Source of the DNA: Chlorobiaceae bacterium
Lineage (GTDB): Bacteria; Bacteroidota; Chlorobiia; Chlorobiales; Chlorobiaceae
NCBI GenBank assembly: GCA_013334925.1
Contig: JAAXWP010000003.1
Location: 1-32,770, forward strand
DNA length: 32,770 nucleotides
Reading direction: 5' to 3'
Shown here: positions 26,334 to 32,770 of the stretch, one piece after another
Position numbering within the stretch: the stretch's first letter is position 1
How the letters are laid out: each line of letters opens with the position of its first letter
Notes under the pieces: model-generated
What the model was told of the DNA's origin: nothing
The model's database searches: none
The model's input: the letters and a program-made list of their open reading frames with translations, nothing else
Made by a program: the position numbers and the translations under genes

Positions 26334-26780
26334 TTACAATGCGATATGGTCGTCATGAACGGGGAGTTCCTCGACAGCATGGAGAACGTCGGACATGCTG
26401 AGCATACCGATGATCCTGTTGTTGTCCATGATCGTGAGCCTCCTGATATTGGTCCGCTTCATCAGGCGGAGCGCATACTTGATCCTCATGCTGGGATTGA
26501 CACTGATCACCGGCTTGCTCATGATCTGGAAAACCGGTGTATTCCAGGGATCACGGTGAATATCCTCTCCGGGATCGATCACCTTCTCGAGAATATCCTT
26601 CTCGGTGACGATGCCGTAGCAATCATCCTCATTGCGTGGCTCGACAATGATGCCGCTTTCACCTGTTTTTTTCATGAGCTGCAGCGCTTCGGCTACCGTC
26701 GAACTTCCCTTGATGGTCTGAAACTCTTTCTTCATCAGGGCTGAAACCGGCAGAGTACGCAGAGTTATGAGCTGATCCAT
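26334..26780 (-). CDS. Protein of two CBS domains
   Basis: 148 residues made only of a CBS pair. The first unit is centred on [20 protein letters not shown] and the second on [42 protein letters not shown] pairs usually bind adenosine nucleotides (AMP, ATP, SAM) and sense energy state; the partner of this free-standing copy is unknown. The start at 26780 has GAGGGGAA as ribosome site. It lies immediately upstream of the sdh operon in the same direction, separated by a terminator. A short hairpin with a T-run precedes the ribosome site. Confidence 0.88.
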   Translation of the reverse strand: MDQLITLRTLPVSALMKKEFQTIKGSSTVAEALQLMKKTGESGIIVEPRNEDDCYGIVTEKDILEKVIDPGEDIHRDPWNTPVFQIMSKPVISVNPSMRIKYALRLMKRTNIRRLTIMDNNRIIGMLSMSDVLHAVEELPVHDDHIAL

Positions 26781-26796
26781 GGCAATTCCCCTCGTT

Positions 26797-26816
26797 TAAA
26801 AAAGGACGGGCTGTCC
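26797..26816 (-). terminator. Weak hairpin plus T7 in the leader of the CBS gene
   Basis: On the minus strand GGAC-AGCCC-GTCC (26804-26816) is followed by TTTTTTT just before the CBS ribosome site. The stem is only 4 bp. It may end the transcript from the metallo-hydrolase gene upstream, or act as a leader element. The rest of 26817-27008 is A+T-rich and shows no gene. Confidence 0.3.
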
Positions 26817-27008
26817 CCTTACTTATTGTTGAAGTAATAGCGTCGTGCTATGTCAGACTGTAAAGACGAAAGGTAGGATTCGGGATCTGCGGAAACCGGA
26901 TGATCTCCTTGAGAAACCCGTCTGCTTCAGCCGCCAGAACGAGCGCGGAAAAGCATAATTATATAAGTAAATGAATGCAGACTCAAAAAACAAGCGTCTG
27001 CCAGAAAA

Positions 27009-27656
27009 TCAGTCGATCCCGTGCGCTTTTTTATAGGCCGCCCAGTTGCGTTTCAGGTCGATGAAGGCATCGGCATCCGGCTGCAGCAGGAACGGATTGG
27101 TGCGCTTTTCATGGCCGATCGTCGACACCGGACTGGAGCCGTAATCGTGACCGGGATAGACCTTCGTACCTTCGGCGAGGCACATCAGGCGTTCGTGCAG
27201 CGACCGGTACTCCCGGCGGGCATCGTCGTCACTCCAGGTGCCGCCGATCTTGCCGACAAACAGGGTATCGCCGGTAAAAAGAGCTTCCTCGCACAGAATG
27301 CACATCGAGTCATCGGTGTGGCCCGGGGTGTGAATAATCTTCAGTACTGATTCGCCAAGCGGGAAAACGGCGCCGTCGGAGACCGGCGAACCGGTCTCCG
27401 GGCAGTTGTCGCCGAACAGCAGCACTTTCGTGCCGGTCAGTCGCTCGAATTCGCCGTTACCATTGCAATGATCCTGGTGGCCATGAGTGGAAAATGCGTA
27501 GCGTATCTTCCATCCTCGCTCCTCCGCAAATCTGACAGGCATTGCGGGAGAGTTGGAGGGATCGACGGCAAACGCCACGCCAGTCGGTTCATCGACGCAG
27601 AGGTAGCCAAAATTGCGGTCACCCCCGGTCCGAAACTGCTCGACATGTATTGCCAT
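27009..27656 (-). CDS. Metallo-beta-lactamase-fold hydrolase (glyoxalase II-like)
   Basis: 215 residues. Metal ligands: STHGHQDHCNGN (the HxHxDH motif), IHTPGHTDDSM, and the bridging Asp in FTGDTLFVG, with the last His in YPGHDYG. The layout is that of the hydroxyacylglutathione hydrolase group, but the C-terminal glutathione-binding region is short, so the thiol-ester substrate is uncertain. The ETHE1 persulfide dioxygenase branch is less likely because its motif after GD differs. The ribosome site GGAGGG lies before 27656. It begins 15 bases after the PII-like gene and is last in the efflux operon. Confidence 0.8.
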   Translation of the reverse strand: MAIHVEQFRTGGDRNFGYLCVDEPTGVAFAVDPSNSPAMPVRFAEERGWKIRYAFSTHGHQDHCNGNGEFERLTGTKVLLFGDNCPETGSPVSDGAVFPLGESVLKIIHTPGHTDDSMCILCEEALFTGDTLFVGKIGGTWSDDDARREYRSLHERLMCLAEGTKVYPGHDYGSSPVSTIGHEKRTNPFLLQPDADAFIDLKRNWAAYKKAHGID

Positions 27657-27671
27657 GGTGCCCTCCCCCGT

Positions 27672-27977
27672 TCAGAGCATCTGATCGACGCTCATCACGA
27701 ATGCCCTTGAGGGAAAAGCCGGATCGGTCGCGATCGGATTTTTCCGGAGCTCATCCATGATCACCTCTGCCTTGCCATCATCGAGGATGGCAAAACAGAG
27801 CGACGAGTAGGTACTCATGTTCTGGTCCCCCGGCCACCAGGCCGGAGGTTGTTTGACGGCGTCGCAGGAGCAACCCCTGATGGCCACGTTGCTGAACATA
27901 TGCACACCGTGCGACATAAAGAGTTTGCGAACCTGTGGCCGGGTCTCCTCGTCTCCGATGATGGCAAGAAATTTCAT
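27672..27977 (-). CDS. Small PII-like protein downstream of the RND pump
   Basis: 101 residues, starting 12 bases after the RND permease gene. The pattern of short hydrophobic strands (KFLAIIGDE, VHMFSNVAIRGC, STYSSLCFAILDD, SRAFVMSVD) with two helices suits a ferredoxin-like PII/CutA fold. A CSC motif near residue 36 and the WWPGDQN loop are distinctive and could bind a metal or ligand. Classical GlnB uridylylation (Tyr51) and T-loop signatures are missing. Small PII-like proteins occur beside RND pumps and other transporters, which suggests regulation of the pump, but this is inference. Fold assignment is tentative. Confidence 0.5.
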   Translation of the reverse strand: MKFLAIIGDEETRPQVRKLFMSHGVHMFSNVAIRGCSCDAVKQPPAWWPGDQNMSTYSSLCFAILDDGKAEVIMDELRKNPIATDPAFPSRAFVMSVDQML

Positions 27978-27989
27978 GAATCTCTCGTG

Positions 27990-30900
27990 TTAGGGTTTTG
28001 CCGCCAGTCTCTTCTTCTCGCCCTTCTTCTCACTTATGTAATAAACGAGCGGGACGACTACAAGTGTCAGGATCGTAGAAAGTACCGATCCCCAGATAAG
28101 CGAAATGGCCAGGCCCTGGAAAATCGGGTCGAAGAGCATGACTACGGAACCGATAACCACGGCGCCGGAGGTCAGGATGATCGGACGGGTACGAACCGCG
28201 GCCGACTCGATGACCGACTGCTTCAGGCCGATGCCCTCCTCCCTTCTGATCTGGATGAAGTCGATGAGCAGCACCGAGTTCCTTACCATGATACCCGCAA
28301 GGGCGATCATGCCGATCATGCTCGTTGCCGTAAAGAACGCATGATGGATGAAGTGGCCCGGAATGATACCCACCAGACTGAGCGGAATCGAGATCATCAT
28401 GATCAGCGGGGTCTTGAACGACTGGAACCAGCCGATGATCAGGAGATAGATGATGACCAGCACCACGGCGAAGGCCGTGCCGAGATCCCTGAACACCTCG
28501 AAGGTGATCTGCCACTCGCCGTCCCACTTCATCGACAGCTTGTCGTCGGATTTCGGAGGTGCCGTGTAGAGCGGATTGACCGAATAGCCGCGAGGAACCT
28601 TGATCTGGGCAATTTTTTTGTCAAGTTCGAGCATTGCGTAAACCGGGCTTTCGGTCACACCGGCCACATCGGCGGTCACGTAGACCACGCGATGCAGATC
28701 CTTGCGGTAGATGCTCTTGTCCTGGATCTTCTCCTGAACGGTAACCAGTTCGGAGAGCGGGATCATCTGACCCGGACGAAGCCTGGTGGTCAGCGTGCCC
28801 ATGCCCTGGGACTGGACGAAGATGTTCGACAGATCCTTGATCGACCGGCGATCGGCCTTTGGCAGCCTGAGCTGGATGGTGACCGGCTCGAGTTCATCCG
28901 GCAGATGCACCAGTCCTACGTCGACACCGGCAAGCGACATGCGCAGGGTCTGGGCGATCTGCTCCGGGGTAACGCCACGGAACGCCGCACGCTCCTTGTT
29001 GATGACCAGGTCATACACCTTCTGGTCATCCTCGACCAGCCAGTCGACATCGACCACACCGGGAGTCGAGGCAAACGCCTTCTTGACCTCTTTTGCCAGA
29101 GCGATCTGCGACTTCATGTCAGGCCCGTAGATTTCGGCCACGATGGTCGACAGCACCGGCGGTCCCGGCGGAATCTCGACAATCTTGGCATTGGCACCGT
29201 AACGATTGGCGATCTCCTGTACACCAGCCCTGACGCGTTTGGCGATATCGTGGCTCTGTGCCTTGCGCTCGCCCTTGTGCACCAGGTTCACCTGGATGTC
29301 AGCCATGTTCTCGCCACGGCGCAGATAGTAGTGACGCACCAGACCATTGAAGTTGATCGGGGCATTGATTCCGACATAATACTGGCTGCTTGCCACCTCC
29401 GGAACGGTCTTGAGGTAAGCTGAGATCTCTCTGGTCACCTGTTCGGTGCGCTCGAGGACCGTGCCTTCCGGCATGTCGACGATGACCTGGAACTCGTTCT
29501 TGTTGTCGAACGGCAGCATCTTCATCTCCACCATCTTGAGCGGGATCATGGCGATGGCGCCGGCCAGCATGAGACCGACCACGCCAAAAGCGATCCAGGT
29601 CTTGAATCCGCTCTCGATGAACGGGGTGAGCACCTTGTCGAACAGCTTGTAATAGCCGGTGTTCTTGATGTCGTACTCTTCATGATGACCTTCATCCGAC
29701 TTCAGGAGGCGGTAAGAGAGCCACGGGGTGGCGATCAGCGCAACGAGCAGCGAGAAGATCATGGCGAGCGAGGCGCCGATCGGCATCGGGCTCATGTAAG
29801 GACCCATCAGGCCGGAGACGAAAACCATCGGCAGAACGGCCGCGATAACCGTGAAGGTTGCCAGAATGGTCGGGTTGCCGACCTCGCTGATGGCCGTGAT
29901 GGCCGCCTGCAGCCTCGGCTGCCGTTTCATGGCGAAGTGGCGGTGAATGTTCTCGGCGATGATGATCGAGTCGTCGACGACGATACCGGTCACGAAGATG
30001 AGCGCGAAGAGCGTCACCCTGTTGAGCGTGTAATGGAGCAGGTAGTAGACGAGCAGTGTCAGTGCGAAGGTGACCGGCACCGACATGAACACCACGAGCG
30101 CGCCCCTCCAGCCGAGGAAGAAGCCCACGACGATCGTGACGGCCACAACCGCCATCATCAGATGCTCGAGGAGGGTGAACACCTTCTCCGAAGCGGTCTC
30201 ACCATAGTTTCTGGTCTGGGTAACGGTGATGTTCGAAGGAATGACCGAGCCCTTCATGCCATCGATGCGGGAAACGACCTTGTCGGCCAGTGCCGTGGCA
30301 TCGGTTCCCTGGCGTTTGGCTACGGTAAGGGTGACCGAGGGGTAGTCGACCCTGTCCTTCTTGCCAGAGCCGGCGCCCCAGCCGAAATAGGCGTAATTGT
30401 TCACCTCTTCAGGGCCATCGGTGATCTGTGCGACCTCTTTCAGGAATACCGGAGAAGCCCCATAGAGTCCGACAACGACGTTGCCGACATCGTCAGAGCT
30501 CTGGAAGAAGTTGCCGGTTTTCACGACAATCTGCTGATCGGCGTTCTTGAAGTCGCCGGAGGTCATCTGCGAGTTCGTTGCCTGGAGCTGCCTTGCGATC
30601 TGGAGCGGCGTAATGTTGAACCGCTGGAGCTTCGCTTTGTCGAGCTGCACGCGAACCTGACGTTTCAGGCCACCCTTGACCTCAACGTCGCCGATATTCT
30701 CGACCTTCTTCAACTCATCGGCCGCCTTGAGTGCGACACGGCGCAGCTCGTAGGGGTTGCTGTTCTTGCTCCAGAAGGTGAGATTGAGCACCGGCACGTC
30801 ATCGATGGAGACCTTTTTCATAAGGGGCATCTGGACACCGGGGGGCATCTTGTCCATGTTCTTCATGAGCGTCGACCAGAGCTTGACCATGCTCTCCTCG

Positions 30901-31217
30901 GTGTTGTCACCGACATTGTACCTGACCGTGACCAGGGCGAAGTCCGGCATGGAGGTCGAATAGACGTAATTGACGCCTTTGATTTCGGTAAGCGATCTTT
31001 CGAAGGGTTTGGCGACACGCTCTTCCACTTCGGCAGCCGTAGCTCCCGGGTAAGGAATATAGATGTCGACGAGCGGCACACTGATCTGCGGCTCCTCTTC
31101 CCTCGGCGTCATGAACGTGGCCATGATGCCGACGAGAAGCGACGCCACCATCAGCAGCGGCGTGATCTTCGAGTTGATGAATTGCTTTGCAAGCCTTCCG
31201 GCAATACCTTCATTCAT
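27990..31217 (-). CDS. RND-family efflux permease (AcrB/CusA superfamily)
   Basis: A 1075-residue proton-driven inner-membrane pump with about twelve membrane helices in two repeats and two large periplasmic loops. Helix 1 (LLMVASLLVGIMATFM) is followed by the porter domain with PGATAAEVEERVAKP. The proton-relay pair Asp415-Asp416 lies in TM4 (VTGIVVDDSIIIAENI), aligning with AcrB Asp407-Asp408. The second half has the equivalent TM cluster, in which IPLSLVGIIPG and RNSVLLIDFI are recognisable. No Cus-type metal-relay methionines can be claimed by eye, so the substrate is unknown. tolC lies 90 bases upstream, but no membrane fusion protein gene separates them. A PII-like gene and a hydrolase follow. 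Confidence 0.93.
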   Translation of the reverse strand: MNEGIAGRLAKQFINSKITPLLMVASLLVGIMATFMTPREEEPQISVPLVDIYIPYPGATAAEVEERVAKPFERSLTEIKGVNYVYSTSMPDFALVTVRYNVGDNTEESMVKLWSTLMKNMDKMPPGVQMPLMKKVSIDDVPVLNLTFWSKNSNPYELRRVALKAADELKKVENIGDVEVKGGLKRQVRVQLDKAKLQRFNITPLQIARQLQATNSQMTSGDFKNADQQIVVKTGNFFQSSDDVGNVVVGLYGASPVFLKEVAQITDGPEEVNNYAYFGWGAGSGKKDRVDYPSVTLTVAKRQGTDATALADKVVSRIDGMKGSVIPSNITVTQTRNYGETASEKVFTLLEHLMMAVVAVTIVVGFFLGWRGALVVFMSVPVTFALTLLVYYLLHYTLNRVTLFALIFVTGIVVDDSIIIAENIHRHFAMKRQPRLQAAITAISEVGNPTILATFTVIAAVLPMVFVSGLMGPYMSPMPIGASLAMIFSLLVALIATPWLSYRLLKSDEGHHEEYDIKNTGYYKLFDKVLTPFIESGFKTWIAFGVVGLMLAGAIAMIPLKMVEMKMLPFDNKNEFQVIVDMPEGTVLERTEQVTREISAYLKTVPEVASSQYYVGINAPINFNGLVRHYYLRRGENMADIQVNLVHKGERKAQSHDIAKRVRAGVQEIANRYGANAKIVEIPPGPPVLSTIVAEIYGPDMKSQIALAKEVKKAFASTPGVVDVDWLVEDDQKVYDLVINKERAAFRGVTPEQIAQTLRMSLAGVDVGLVHLPDELEPVTIQLRLPKADRRSIKDLSNIFVQSQGMGTLTTRLRPGQMIPLSELVTVQEKIQDKSIYRKDLHRVVYVTADVAGVTESPVYAMLELDKKIAQIKVPRGYSVNPLYTAPPKSDDKLSMKWDGEWQITFEVFRDLGTAFAVVLVIIYLLIIGWFQSFKTPLIMMISIPLSLVGIIPGHFIHHAFFTATSMIGMIALAGIMVRNSVLLIDFIQIRREEGIGLKQSVIESAAVRTRPIILTSGAVVIGSVVMLFDPIFQGLAISLIWGSVLSTILTLVVVPLVYYISEKKGEKKRLAAKP

Positions 31218-31223
31218 TGGTCA

Positions 31224-31240
31224 CGAGCCTCCTCCGCTCG
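31224..31240 (-). promoter_or_regulatory. Hairpin presenting the ribosome site of the RND gene
   Basis: On the minus strand CGAGC-GGAGGAG-GCTCG forms a 5-bp stem whose 7-base loop is the Shine-Dalgarno sequence, about 11 bases from the ATG. It could tune translation of the pump relative to tolC. The remainder of 31218-31307 shows no gene. Confidence 0.45.
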
Positions 31241-31307
31241 GGGTTGCATATCTGAATTATATCTCGTTTCTGCTCGTGCGTCACCATCGGACGCTCTTGC
31301 GGCAAGA

Positions 31308-32630
31308 TCACTTGCCACCGTAATATTCGAGTTCGCTCTTGGCGACACAGTAATCGTACTTGGCCTGGTTGATGCGCATTTTGGCCCAGGTGAAGGCCTG
31401 CTCACGCATCAGCAGCTCGAAGGTCATGGCCATGCCGGTCCTGAACTGCTCGCCGATGAAATCGAGGCTGACCTTGGCCTCGTCGAGCGACTTGCGAGAA
31501 ACTTCGATACGCTCTTTCGAGGTCGCCATCGCCCTGCGCGCCTTGTTGACCTCCATATCACTCTGCTCTTTGGCAGCCTCGTAATTGTATCGCGCCTCGA
31601 TCTGCTTTGCCTTTGCCTCCTGAACCTTGCCTCTGGTGGCCATGCCGTCGAAGATGTTCCACTGCATGTTCAGACCGACCGTCCAGCTCGACCCCTCGGT
31701 GCCGAACAGATCGGCATCGTGCCAGTTCTGCTGGGCGAAGGCGTTGAGCCTCGGCAGGTACTGTGCCTTGGCCATATCGTGCTGGTAAGCGGTCACCTCC
31801 TGATAAGCTTCGAGAGCTTTCAGGTCGCTGCGGTTAGCTGTGGCATCCTTGCTTTTCACCGCTGGAACCATTCTGTCGACCACCAGATCACCGGTCGGAA
31901 TGATCGAGTCATCGGGCCCGAGCTTCAGCATGGTCCTGAGCGCGTCCTCCGCATTTTTCATTTCGTTCTGCATCATGAGCTTCTGCTCCCTGAGTTCGGC
32001 CAGGCGAACTTCGGTCGAAAGCTTGTCCGACTTGGTCAGGATGCCGACGTTGTAGGCTTTGGCCGCTTCGGAGCTGTAGCCCCGCATGATGATGATCGAC
32101 TGCTCGATGGCAGCGACATTCTTTCTTGCGAGAATGAGTCCGTAGTAGGCCTTCTTGATATGCAGATCGATGGTTTCGACCGCCCGATCCGACATGAACA
32201 CCTGGGCTTTTTTAGCGCTGTTGGCCACAGACCTTCCGATCATGGCATCAACGTTGATAAGCGGCTGAAGAATCTGGATGGAGGTATTGAAATCGCTGAT
32301 GGCCGGAGGATGGTTGAGCGCATCAGGAGCGAAATCGGTCATCGGATTGGCGATCTCCTGCTGGAGCTTGAACACAAGGTTCGCCCCGGGATCGTTGGTG
32401 TGCGTAAAGGTTTCCGAAAGCTGAACCTTGGGCAGGTAGGCCTGACGGCTCTGCACGATCATGGCATCAGCCTGGTCGATCCTTGCCTTGGCTGCCTTGA
32501 GCGAGGAGTTCCGCTCGTGCGCCATTCTGAGGGCATCTTCGAGCGAAAGCTTCATGGTTGCGGCCTCGGCATGTGCGGAAATCGCAAGACCTGCCGCGAG
32601 CAGGGCGAAGACCCTTCTGGTAAGCTTCAT
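31308..32630 (-). CDS. tolC: TolC-family outer membrane efflux protein
   Basis: 440 residues forming, as a trimer, the outer-membrane and periplasmic exit duct. A Sec signal peptide (MKLTRRVFALLAAGLAISAHA) precedes two repeats of long coiled-coil helices: LEDALRMAHERNSSLKAAKARIDQAD and KSKDATANRSDLKALEAYQEV-type segments, with beta-strand regions such as LPKVQLSETFTHTND. The final part (EQFRTGMAMTFELLMREQAF) is a family hallmark. It starts 6 bases after the stop of an upstream partial gene and is followed, after 90 bases, by the RND permease, so all probably share one transcript. Confidence 0.93.
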   Translation of the reverse strand: MKLTRRVFALLAAGLAISAHAEAATMKLSLEDALRMAHERNSSLKAAKARIDQADAMIVQSRQAYLPKVQLSETFTHTNDPGANLVFKLQQEIANPMTDFAPDALNHPPAISDFNTSIQILQPLINVDAMIGRSVANSAKKAQVFMSDRAVETIDLHIKKAYYGLILARKNVAAIEQSIIIMRGYSSEAAKAYNVGILTKSDKLSTEVRLAELREQKLMMQNEMKNAEDALRTMLKLGPDDSIIPTGDLVVDRMVPAVKSKDATANRSDLKALEAYQEVTAYQHDMAKAQYLPRLNAFAQQNWHDADLFGTEGSSWTVGLNMQWNIFDGMATRGKVQEAKAKQIEARYNYEAAKEQSDMEVNKARRAMATSKERIEVSRKSLDEAKVSLDFIGEQFRTGMAMTFELLMREQAFTWAKMRINQAKYDYCVAKSELEYYGGK

Positions 32631-32636
32631 CGTCGT

Positions 32637-32770
32637 TTACTTTTTTGAAATCAGTTTGAGAATCTTTTCCACACTTTCCGAATCCTGCCGGCTCAGACAA
32701 TGCTGAAGATTCCGGTTCAGGACCAGGGAATAGGTGTTGTCAAGGGCGGCTTTGGCTGCCTGGAACTGGG
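32637..32770 (-). CDS. C-terminal 43 residues of an unidentified gene, cut by the window edge
   Basis: On the minus strand an open frame enters from the window end and stops with TAA at 32637-32639. The visible part is helical and charged (KAALDNTYSLVLNRN, then SVEKILKLISKK). The close coupling to tolC (6 bases) suggests the same operon. A TetR-type regulator is common in this position, but nothing in these 43 residues proves it. It is not the C-terminus of a typical membrane fusion protein as far as I can tell. Confidence 0.6.
   Translation of the reverse strand, partial: QFQAAKAALDNTYSLVLNRNLQHCLSRQDSESVEKILKLISKK

Noticed and set aside
27009-27656. Persulfide dioxygenase (ETHE1) identity for the metallo-hydrolase
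   Set aside because: Attractive for a sulfur oxidiser, but the segment after FTGD lacks the ETHE1-type pattern and looks more like glyoxalase II.
29682-32648. A 988-codon open frame on the plus strand
   Set aside because: Antisense to the RND and tolC genes, His/Asp/Arg-rich with no recognisable domain. Shadow of GC-rich coding sequence.
32637-32770. C-terminus of a membrane fusion protein
   Set aside because: The 43 visible residues are helical and charged to the end, with no beta-barrel or membrane-proximal segment expected there.

Overview
The window reads as a chromosomal segment of a green sulfur bacterium (Chlorobi), probably Chlorobaculum-like. This is an inference from the moderately GC-rich, Gram-negative-type gene content (peptidoglycan transglycosylase, TolC/RND pump, phosphoheptose isomerase), an SdhA-SdhB-SdhE type fumarate reductase/succinate dehydrogenase without membrane anchors, a rubredoxin, a c-type cytochrome, and ATP synthase alpha and gamma genes standing apart from the other F1Fo genes. 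No phage, transposase, plasmid or CRISPR signature was seen.

Layout. 1-4036 (+): 3' part of dapF, then a radical-SAM AmrS and Memo-family AmrB pair, then glutamate dehydrogenase. 4094-5022 (-): monofunctional ribB behind an FMN riboswitch. 5198-5359 (+): a 53-residue rubredoxin. 5447-6358 (-): mtgA. 6583-7029 (+): periplasmic mono-haem cytochrome c. 7124-7196 (-): tRNA-Arg(CCU). 7452-13297 (-): mutL, then the cinA and thrA pair. 13894-16442 (-): atpA-atpG, divergent from 16652-19686 (+): thrB-thrC-plsC. 19791-22281 (-): ribH, gmhA, hemE. 22579-26197 (-): sdhA-sdhB-sdhE. 26334-26780 (-): a two-CBS-domain protein. 27009-32770 (-): an efflux cluster of an unidentified partial gene, tolC, an RND permease, a PII-like protein and a metallo-beta-lactamase-fold hydrolase.

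The genes are mostly housekeeping. thrA, thrB and thrC carry aspartate to threonine and flank atpAG. ribB and ribH both serve riboflavin synthesis. The Sdh enzyme would supply the fumarate/succinate step of the reductive TCA cycle. dapF serves lysine and peptidoglycan synthesis.

The most unusual content lies between genes. Several families of short tandem or dispersed repeats sit against gene 3' ends: a 7-bp family near mutL, cinA and sdhE, a 9-bp array of about 38 copies before atpG's terminator, a TGGAC-rich element seen twice, a GGGTCCTAT element seen twice, and a roughly 130-bp element between ribH and gmhA. In three cases (cinA, gmhA, sdhE) the stop codon itself lies in repeat sequence, and in sdhE the last five residues are repeat-encoded. 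Other points of interest are the FMN riboswitch in front of an E. coli-like RibB, the extra cysteine in SdhB, and an RND operon with a PII-like protein but no adjacent membrane fusion protein. I found no clearly new enzymatic or defence system.
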